64,000 bases of DNA from Balanoglossus misakiensis (Eukaryota; Hemichordata): positions 6,200,001 through 6,264,000 of the forward strand of contig CM082588.2 of the NCBI GenBank assembly GCA_040954595.2, in the 5' to 3' direction. Shown one piece after another: positions 62,601 through 64,000 of the stretch. The notes beneath the pieces are model-generated. The model was not told the DNA's origin and searched no databases. It worked only from the letters and a program-made list of their open reading frames with translations. The position numbers were made by a program, and so were the translations under genes. Positions within the stretch are counted from its first letter, which is position 1. Every line of letters starts with the position of its first letter.

Positions 62601-63404
62601 TGCATTTTAACCATCATTAATGAGATGGAGAGAACCATTATTTGATTATATGACACAATTTCTACCCCTTCATATTTGCACATGCATATCCCCACCCATC
62701 CCAACATGTTTCAGCACTTAGCATCTAGAATGACAATTTCACGTTTTCCAAGATCTGCAAAAGAGCACCCATTTTTACCACAATTTCCTAGACACACTTA
62801 AATACCAAGAGACACCTGCCTCCCTCGTAATGTTTTCAGAACGATTTTTTAAAGTACCTCTGTTTTTCTAAGCTAAATTGCCTCCCCATCAATACTGAGC
62901 CATCCAGCAATCAAATTAACTTGTCCTAATTCAGTCAATGATTCCAGGAAGTCATTTATATTTACGCGGGATCAATTTACCTTGGCATTTAAATCTCAGT
63001 TACTGGTATTATGAGAAACGATTAATATTCTCAAATAAGGAGTCAGCGTGGGGGAAAATTCCAAATTTTACAAACAGAAGTAGACTAGAGACATATTTCG
63101 AGTAACCAAAGAAGGAATTTTAGCAAAACCTGTTAAAACTCATAAAATCACATAAAATATTCCTAGCGATAGAAACCCATGCATTGACAAACGATGCCCA
63201 AATAAATAAACGTCTACTGGAATTTCTGTCTTGCTAAATATCTTGATAATCACAAACCTTCGGATTGCCACGCGGTGGTACAAACGACACGAAAGTGGTC
63301 GTCGCAGCGACCGTTTCCCGGGTAACCGTTTGTCTCCCCTGGGCGGGAGGAGGCGGCACGAGTCGTTCTTGCGAAGGTGCTCGGGTTTGTGGTGGAGGTG
63401 GGCT
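35240..63404 (-). CDS. Dmd: dystrophin orthologue, central rod region (26 exons, partial gene)
   Basis: Dystrophin is the subsarcolemmal rod protein that links F-actin to the dystroglycan complex. The joined exons give 2033 codons. They begin in a proline-rich hinge 1, run through SR1-3, hinge 2 and SR4-15, and stop early in SR16. Diagnostic segments include [12 protein letters not shown] (SR2), [13 protein letters not shown] (SR11) and [15 protein letters not shown] (SR15). Each lines up in order with human dystrophin. Internal exons are mostly phase 0. The exceptions are a phase-2 intron after 59096 and phase-1 introns after 57579 and 54808, and all three junctions restore a sensible codon. 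Utrophin lacks SR15, which is present here, so this is dystrophin or the single ancestral gene. Start, stop, actin-binding domain and C-terminus are outside the window. Compared with human, the fragment is about 250-300 residues longer, chiefly because of an insertion between SR13 and SR14. Some short exons could be alternatively spliced. Confidence 0.95.
35684..36788 (-). other. Dmd: intron, 1.1 kb
   Basis: AT-rich and unique-looking, with GT-AG ends. I see no repeat or regulatory feature. Confidence 0.9.
36789..37088 (-). CDS. Dmd: dystrophin exon: SR14 second half and start of SR15
   Basis: This exon has 100 codons, phase 0-0, residues 1786-1885. The product [20 protein letters not shown] through [19 protein letters not shown] completes SR14. 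[20 protein letters not shown] opens SR15 (human HQWYQYKRQADDLLKCLDDI). SR15 is absent from utrophin, so this exon is the main argument for calling the gene dystrophin. It ends in EEKMQ|GTGAGA. Confidence 0.95.
37089..38101 (-). other. Dmd: intron, 1.0 kb
   Basis: It contains the 73-bp tandem duplication; otherwise featureless. It lies between the extra-hinge exon and SR14/15. Confidence 0.9.
37601..37746. repeat. two-copy 73-bp tandem duplication
   Basis: TCAAACACAGCTGGCAAGCC through GTGCCTACAAGA is repeated at 37601 and 37674 with no visible difference, so it is recent or under gene conversion. It is in the intron 37089-38101. Confidence 0.95.
38102..38845 (-). CDS. Dmd: dystrophin exon with a 210-residue extra hinge, then start of SR14
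   Basis: This exon has 248 codons, phase 0-0, residues 1538-1785, by far the largest here. Only the last 38 residues ([20 protein letters not shown] onward) match the rod: they align with human LKELEQFNSDIQKLLEPLE at the start of SR14. The first 210 or so have no counterpart in human dystrophin. They contain acidic and Thr/Val-rich stretches ([25 protein letters not shown]), three tandem copies of a 10-residue unit close to [10 protein letters not shown] (DNA 38477-38566), and a run of 16 Ser followed by ASEEEDEE. The Ser run uses all four TCN codons, so it is not a recent triplet expansion. The frame is open throughout and the splice sites are good (ACTGCAG acceptor, CAG|GTGAGA donor). The insertion is predicted to be disordered, a hinge within the rod. 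It may be skipped in some transcripts, since phase 0-0 allows this, but skipping would also remove SR14 helix A. Confidence 0.93.
38846..41819 (-). other. Dmd: intron, 3.0 kb
   Basis: AT-rich; no repeat family, RNA gene or coding segment recognised. This is where any exon encoding a further part of the extra hinge would be sought. Confidence 0.85.
41820..41978 (-). CDS. Dmd: dystrophin exon: SR13, second half
   Basis: This exon has 53 codons, phase 0-0, residues 1485-1537. The product [20 protein letters not shown] then [20 protein letters not shown] and Lys corresponds to human RLKAELNDIRPKVDSTRDQA and LVEPQISELNHRFAAISHRI. The borders are TCTCACAG at the acceptor and AAG|GTAAAG at the donor. 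It is isolated between introns of 4.2 and 3.0 kb. Confidence 0.94.
41979..46204 (-). other. Dmd: intron, 4.2 kb
   Basis: It contains one diverged TTAA-type MITE (44265-44376). Nothing else is recognised. Confidence 0.85.
44265..44376. mobile_element. TTAA-type MITE, diverged copy
   Basis: The copy starts TTAACCTTCTAACCCCTAGT and keeps GGTCCATCTCCATTGTTTTC and GTGGGTTTATCTAAA. It ends near GGGGGGATAGGTTA. It is in the same orientation as the copy at 53310 but clearly older. Confidence 0.45.
46205..46348 (-). CDS. Dmd: dystrophin exon: SR13, first half
   Basis: This exon has 48 codons, phase 0-0, residues 1437-1484. The product [20 protein letters not shown] then [18 protein letters not shown] aligns with human EYQKHMETFDQNVDHITKWI and QADTLLDESEKKKPQQKE. 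It ends EVETYK|GTATGC. The intron downstream is 4.2 kb, the longest between two exons inside the window. Confidence 0.93.
46349..47378 (-). other. Dmd: intron, 1.0 kb
   Basis: No repeat family or other element recognised, apart from a short direct repeat of AAAGGGACAC near 47174-47205. Confidence 0.85.
47379..47561 (-). CDS. Dmd: dystrophin exon: SR12, second half
   Basis: This exon has 61 codons, phase 0-0, residues 1376-1436. The product [20 protein letters not shown] reaches [20 protein letters not shown] and QLQ. It aligns with human TQKEIEKQKVHLKSITEVG and LLNSNWIAVTSRAEEWLNLLL. The borders are TTTTTCCAG at the acceptor and CAG|GTGAAT at the donor. Confidence 0.94.
47732..48058 (-). CDS. 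Dmd: dystrophin exon: SR11 helices B-C and start of SR12
   Basis: This exon has 109 codons, phase 0-0, residues 1267-1375. It contains [20 protein letters not shown] then [19 protein letters not shown], nearly identical to human [20 protein letters not shown] and QIVQKKQTENPKELDERVT. The SR12 helix A follows ([20 protein letters not shown]). In mammals SR11 to SR17 form a basic second actin-binding site, and this strong conservation fits that role. The donor is GAG|GTGAGG. Confidence 0.96.
48181..48363. mobile_element. Tc1/mariner-like MITE
   Basis: Terminal inverted repeats TACAGTCAAACCTGT (48183-48197) and ACAGGTTGGACTGTA (48349-48363) bound a 181-bp element. The interior carries repeated GGCCAC and CTATATAG/CTATAAAG motifs. 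TA at both outer ends and CAGT termini fit a Tc1/mariner-type non-autonomous element. It fills more than half of a 340-bp intron. Confidence 0.75.
48399..48572 (-). CDS. Dmd: dystrophin exon: end of SR10 and start of SR11
   Basis: This exon has 58 codons, phase 0-0, residues 1209-1266. The product [20 protein letters not shown] matches human KKLQDVSMKFRLFQKPANFE. It ends [14 protein letters not shown] (human EQEVVQSQLNHC). The SR11 helix A lacks the usual Trp, as does human SR11. A Tc1-type inverted-repeat element begins 36 bp downstream of the donor ATG|GTGAGA. Confidence 0.94.
48693..48821 (-). CDS. Dmd: dystrophin exon: SR10, helix B
   Basis: This exon has 43 codons, phase 0-0, residues 1166-1208. 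The product [20 protein letters not shown] matches human KIQSDLTSHEISLEEMKKHN, and [12 protein letters not shown] ends it. I chose the CCCACAG acceptor over a GCAGAG site 9 nt further in because it aligns with the human exon start. The donor is CGG|GTAGGT. Confidence 0.88.
48928..49216. repeat. 63-bp minisatellite abutting a splice donor
   Basis: About 4.5 units, recognised by GGATCAGATCACAAAACAACTC-like anchors at 48941, 49002, 49065, 49128 and 49191 (periods 61, 63, 63, 63). The last unit ends in the donor of exon 49217-49378. Because the period is a multiple of three, frames stay open through it. Confidence 0.93.
49217..49378 (-). CDS. Dmd: dystrophin exon: SR10, first half
   Basis: This exon has 54 codons, phase 0-0, residues 1112-1165. 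The product [20 protein letters not shown] then [20 protein letters not shown] and VPEEFQ aligns with human SAQETEKSLHLIQES through AAQMPQEAQ. The donor is CAG|GTGAGT and lies exactly at the edge of a 63-bp minisatellite that continues into the intron. A second GTGAGT 63 nt downstream would extend the exon by 21 codons in frame. Confidence 0.92.
49379..50512 (-). other. Dmd: intron, 1.1 kb
   Basis: The part next to the donor (high-coordinate exon side) is unique AT-rich sequence. The low-complexity pyrimidine region at 50344-50510 belongs to this interval and touches the neighbouring exon. Confidence 0.85.
50344..50510. repeat. CTGT/GT/CT-rich microsatellite region
   Basis: A mosaic of CTGT units, a GT run (50421-50438), TATG units and CT runs in the intron 49379-50512. 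It ends at the donor of exon 50513-50665. On the gene strand it makes the intron start purine-rich. Confidence 0.85.
50513..50665 (-). CDS. Dmd: dystrophin exon: SR9, second half
   Basis: This exon has 51 codons, phase 0-0, residues 1061-1111. The product [20 protein letters not shown] through [18 protein letters not shown] aligns with human SLENLMRHSEDNPNQIRIL through NEELETFNSRWRELHEEAVRRQ. The usual helix C Trp is replaced (YNQQS), a mild oddity. The downstream intron begins with a purine-rich GTGAGAGAGAAGG tract on the coding strand. Confidence 0.88.
50876..51016 (-). CDS. Dmd: dystrophin exon: SR9, first half
   Basis: This exon has 47 codons, phase 0-0, residues 1014-1060. The product [20 protein letters not shown] then [12 protein letters not shown] corresponds to human LEEVWACWHELLSYLEKANKW. 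The position of CW is preserved. It ends EIDEQLQ|GTGAGG. A TTTCAG acceptor precedes it. Confidence 0.92.
51140..51313 (-). CDS. Dmd: dystrophin exon: SR8, second half
   Basis: This exon has 58 codons, phase 0-0, residues 956-1013. The product [20 protein letters not shown] reaches [20 protein letters not shown] and ends with Lys at the donor AAG|GTCAGT. It is the helix B-C half of SR8. The conserved helix C Trp is present twice, at RWDDL and ERWK. The intron downstream is only 123 bp. Confidence 0.93.
51314..52380 (-). other. Dmd: two short introns (51314-51687 and 52015-52380)
   Basis: Introns of 374 and 366 bp on either side of exon 51688-52014. AT-rich, GT-AG ends, nothing further recognised. 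Confidence 0.85.
51688..52014 (-). CDS. Dmd: dystrophin exon: end of SR7 and start of SR8
   Basis: This exon has 109 codons, phase 0-0, residues 847-955. It starts [20 protein letters not shown], matching human LLVSDIQTIQPSLNSVNEGG. It continues [20 protein letters not shown] and into SR8 helix [21 protein letters not shown] (human HEWMTQAEEEYLERDFEYK). It ends at LRKYQ|GTGAGT. Confidence 0.95.
52381..52710 (-). CDS. Dmd: dystrophin exon: end of SR6 and start of SR7
   Basis: This exon has 110 codons, phase 0-0, residues 737-846. The product [20 protein letters not shown] leads into the SR6 helix C ([20 protein letters not shown]) and then the SR7 helix A ([20 protein letters not shown]). The last matches human LKKWMAEVDVFLKEEWPALG closely. 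It ends in QMEQSQ. The acceptor follows a strong T-rich tract; the donor is CAG|GTATGT. Confidence 0.94.
52928..53257 (-). CDS. Dmd: dystrophin exon: end of SR5 and start of SR6
   Basis: This exon has 110 codons, phase 0-0, residues 627-736. It opens [20 protein letters not shown] and includes [20 protein letters not shown] (human DVQAREKELQTIFDTLPPMR) and the SR6 helix [21 protein letters not shown]. It ends in QLQKYQ, where human has RLGELQ. It is one of four exons of 327-330 nt, close to one repeat length, each spanning a repeat boundary. Confidence 0.94.
53310..53403. mobile_element. TTAA-type MITE, copy 3
   Basis: An intact 94-bp copy inside the intron 53258-53562. TTAA lies at both ends (53310-53313 and 53400-53403), with CTCTTTCACCCC opposite GTGGTGAAAGGG as the terminal inverted repeat. 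Confidence 0.8.
53563..53804 (-). CDS. Dmd: dystrophin exon: end of SR4 and start of SR5
   Basis: This 242-nt exon is phase 1 in and phase 0 out, ending at residue 626. It contains [20 protein letters not shown] (human QLNSRWIEFCQLLSERL) and [19 protein letters not shown] (human ENWLKIQPTTPSEPTAIK). It ends in HQLDQCR, matching human SQLKICK. The acceptor is TTTTAG and the donor AGA|GTAAGT. Confidence 0.93.
53805..54807 (-). other. Dmd: intron, 1.0 kb, phase 1
   Basis: One of the two phase-1 introns in the window. No repeat or element recognised. Confidence 0.85.
54808..54949 (-). CDS. Dmd: dystrophin exon: SR4, helix B
   Basis: This 142-nt exon is phase 0 in and phase 1 out. The product [20 protein letters not shown] corresponds to human IEREKAEKFRKLQDASRSA. 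It then diverges into a polar Ser/Asn/Asp/His stretch ([18 protein letters not shown]). The donor is AACC|GTAAGT. The split codon C|TT gives Leu and links smoothly to [11 protein letters not shown] in the next exon. The divergent tail makes this the least conserved rod exon, though phase and position are convincing. Confidence 0.86.
55146..55238. mobile_element. TTAA-type MITE, copy 4
   Basis: An intact 93-bp copy in the intron 54950-55311. It is flanked by TTAA on both sides (55146-55149 and 55235-55238), with CACTTTCACCCC opposite GTGGTGAAAGGG. The interior is itself nearly palindromic. Confidence 0.82.
55312..55668 (-). CDS. Dmd: dystrophin exon: hinge 2 and start of SR4
   Basis: This exon has 119 codons, phase 0-0, residues 380-498. 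The first 70 or so residues are non-helical and Thr/Val-rich ([25 protein letters not shown]) and end in PPPPKKP. This is the same design as human hinge 2 (METVTTVTTREQ, then ELPPPPPQKK). SR4 helix A follows ([19 protein letters not shown], human ELHSWITRSEAVLQSPE). The exon starts with ATGGCATCT in a good initiation context (AAG before ATG, G after), so use as an alternative start cannot be excluded. Confidence 0.93.
55669..56022 (-). other. Dmd: intron before the hinge 2 exon, 354 bp
   Basis: Very AT-rich. The sequence next to the hinge 2 exon has stops in frame with its ATG and no clear TATA box, so there is no positive evidence for a promoter here. Confidence 0.8.
56023..56205 (-). CDS. 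Dmd: dystrophin exon: SR3, second half
   Basis: This exon has 61 codons, phase 0-0, residues 319-379. The product [20 protein letters not shown] through [19 protein letters not shown] aligns with human VLKADLEKKKQSMGKL through ARCWDNLVQKLEKSTAQ. The human segment is about 60 residues. The exon opens with ATG just after the acceptor, read here as an internal Met in place of human Val. Confidence 0.94.
56395..56482. mobile_element. TTAA-type MITE, diverged copy
   Basis: CTAACCCATCACTATAGTTTGGTCCAAAT at the left and GGGGTCAAAGGGCTAT at the right recall the family consensus. The centre is scrambled. Confidence 0.45.
56759..56997 (-). CDS. Dmd: dystrophin exon: end of SR2 and start of SR3
   Basis: The exon is 239 nt, phase 1 in and phase 0 out, residues 239-318. 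It reads [20 protein letters not shown] and later [16 protein letters not shown], matching human ATAALEEQLKVLGDRWANIC and FSAWLSEKEDAVNKI. The two conserved Trp residues of helix C and the Trp of the next helix A are in place. The donor is AAG|GTGTGT. Confidence 0.95.
57125..57182. repeat. CTGT/CT microsatellite
   Basis: TTGTCTGTCTGTCTGGCTGT followed by a CT run and CTGCCTGCCTCC. It lies in the intron 56998-57578, with another CTGC/CTGT cluster near 57224. Confidence 0.8.
57579..57669 (-). CDS. Dmd: dystrophin exon: SR2, conserved [12 protein letters not shown] segment
   Basis: This is the shortest exon here: 91 nt, 30 codons plus one base, phase 0 in and phase 1 out. It contains [19 protein letters not shown], the most conserved stretch in the window (human [18 protein letters not shown]). 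The codon G|CA gives Ala across the junction. Human exon 13 continues about ten codons further, so this intron is displaced relative to the human one. The intron downstream has long T and CTGT runs. Confidence 0.96.
57670..58462 (-). other. Dmd: intron, 0.8 kb
   Basis: Unique-looking AT-rich sequence; nothing recognised. Confidence 0.85.
58463..58607 (-). CDS. Dmd: dystrophin exon: SR2, helix A
   Basis: This 145-nt exon enters in phase 2 (one base completing Asp) and leaves in phase 0 at residue 208. The product [20 protein letters not shown] matches human SR2 (LHRVLMDLQNQKLKELNDWL). It ends [11 protein letters not shown], the same junction as human VQQHK|VLQED. The borders are CCTGCAG at the acceptor and AAG|GTGAGC at the donor. 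Confidence 0.94.
58747..58839. mobile_element. TTAA-type MITE, copy 5
   Basis: The copy runs from CCCTTTCACTGCCATGG to CTGGGGGTGAAAGGG-TTAA. The left target site has decayed to AAAA. It lies in the intron 58608-59095, inverted relative to the copies at 53310 and 55146. Confidence 0.8.
59096..59277 (-). CDS. Dmd: dystrophin exon: SR1, second half
   Basis: This 182-nt exon (residues 100-159 plus two bases) enters in phase 0 and leaves in phase 2. Human dystrophin exon 11 is also 182 nt. The product starts [20 protein letters not shown] and carries the helix C signature [20 protein letters not shown]. The donor is GCGA|GTAAGT. The split codon GA|T gives Asp where human has Asn (MQRQSD against MEKQSN). 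Confidence 0.95.
59278..60777 (-). other. Dmd: intron, 1.5 kb
   Basis: It includes a short AATAAT/ATTATT-rich patch near 59790-59840. Otherwise nothing is recognised. Confidence 0.85.
60778..60927 (-). CDS. Dmd: dystrophin exon: SR1, first half
   Basis: This 50-codon, phase 0-0 exon (residues 50-99) starts [19 protein letters not shown] and contains [20 protein letters not shown]. It matches human SR1 (RYQTALEEVLSWLLSAEDTL) nearly residue for residue and ends in QFHAHE, as the human exon ends in QFHTHE. The borders are ACTCAG at the acceptor and GAG|GTGAGA at the donor. The flanking introns are large (2.3 and 1.5 kb). Confidence 0.95.
60928..63257 (-). other. Dmd: intron between hinge 1 and SR1, 2.3 kb
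   Basis: A mildly CpG-richer stretch occurs at 61320-61460. No further hinge exon was recognised, though a short low-complexity hinge exon could be missed here. Confidence 0.8.
63258..63404 (-). CDS. Dmd: dystrophin exon 1 of window: hinge 1
   Basis: This is a 49-codon, phase 0-0 exon (fragment residues 1-49), ending CCGAAG before the donor GTTTGT and preceded by a pyrimidine tract and CACCCAG. The product is proline-rich and non-helical: it starts [10 protein letters not shown], has PPPPAQGRQ in the middle, then the Thr/Val stretch [13 protein letters not shown]. It sits directly before SR1, where human dystrophin has hinge 1. The sequence itself is not conserved, so the call rests on position, splice sites, open frame and the GC-rich coding composition. 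An alternative acceptor a few codons away is possible. Confidence 0.72.
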
Positions 63405-64000
63405 CTGGGTGGATCCAGACAGAGTGGAGGAAAGAAAGGTACGCAGGCGGGAACAAAGAGATGACAGATGGATAATGAGATGTTAGCGAGATGCTAATTA
63501 GATGCTAATTAGATATTCCGACAGGGTTAAAGGTGAAGTGTCTGATTCATGAATGACTAAGAAAAAAAAGATAGATGAGTCATTCAATATCTAATATACT
63601 TCAAGTCACTTTGCAATCATTTTCCCGCCACAGCTCATTGACAGTGATCTCTCCAATGATTTTTGAATTTATAAAACATCCCCATAAAATTGGTTATATC
63701 GCAAAAAGTGATGAAACCGAGTGCGGCACTATACATTCACTGAAACAAAATGAGCAGCGGCACTTAATTAGAAAGTAGTAAGATGGAATATGTCCTGACG
63801 TGACATTTTATCAATACGCAGATCAGGCAGCTTTACAGGGGGACACACGCATTTTCACTAAACACTGCAGGGCTATTAATGGTAATCAAATGCTTTGGCA
63901 GAGAGGTGGCCTATTCCATGCACAGCACGTCCAGGGGAGAGGTGGAATGCTATCAGATCAGAGGTGTTGCCGGGATTGAATTGTTACATGTTAGTCGAGA
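63405..64000 (-). other. Dmd: upstream intron, 5' end beyond window
   Basis: It leads towards the exons for the calponin-homology actin-binding domain. Only a small repeated GCTAATTAGATGCTAATTAG (63491-63510) is noticeable. Confidence 0.8.

Noticed and set aside
35240-63404. Calling the gene utrophin, spectrin or alpha-actinin
   Set aside because: The order and identity of repeats, hinge 2, and the presence of SR15 fit dystrophin. Spectrins and actinins lack these hinges and the [12 protein letters not shown] segment.
1-64000. Bacterial features such as operons, CRISPR arrays or prophage
   Set aside because: The window is intron-rich animal DNA. No regularly spaced palindromic repeats or compact gene strings are present.

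Overview
The window is animal nuclear DNA: AT-rich, intron-dominated, dotted with microsatellites, short inverted-repeat elements and a tRNA-derived SINE. It holds one recognisable gene, on the minus strand: a dystrophin orthologue. The gene runs from high to low coordinates, and the window contains its central part only. It spans hinge 1, spectrin repeats (SR) 1 to 15 with hinge 2, and the first part of SR16. The calponin-homology actin-binding domain lies upstream, beyond 64000. The remaining rod and the WW/EF-hand/ZZ C-terminus lie downstream, below position 1.

I could place 26 coding exons between 63404 and 35240. All have GT-AG borders and compatible phases. Together they give 6099 nt, or 2033 codons, without an internal stop. 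Many introns fall at the same residue and phase as in human dystrophin. SR15 is present, and utrophin lacks it, so the gene is dystrophin-like or a pre-duplication dystrophin/utrophin. Small introns, a full vertebrate-like rod and absence of vertebrate repeats point to an invertebrate, probably a deuterostome such as a cephalochordate, hemichordate or echinoderm. I cannot settle the phylum from this sequence alone.

Layout. 63405-64000 is upstream intron. From 63404 to 46205 the exons are dense and the introns mostly 0.1-2.3 kb. From 46204 to 35240 there are four exons with longer introns, including an unusual 744-nt exon. Positions 1-35239 are part of one intron of more than 35 kb, far longer than any other in the window. 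It holds a (TATG)n tract of about 958 bp, a SINE, several CpG-rich or homeobox/octamer-site-rich blocks that look like regulatory elements, and two candidate internal promoters.

The most interesting point is exon 38102-38845. Between SR13 and SR14, where human dystrophin has no hinge, it encodes about 210 extra residues of low complexity: Thr/Val-rich, acidic, a threefold 10-residue repeat, and a 16-Ser run followed by Glu/Asp. It resembles hinges 1 and 2 of the same protein in composition and would act as an extra, possibly phosphorylated hinge inside the region that in mammals forms the second actin-binding site. Other points of note are a TTAA-flanked piggyBac-like MITE family, a 63-bp minisatellite that has copied a splice donor in frame, and a degenerate hammerhead-like motif.
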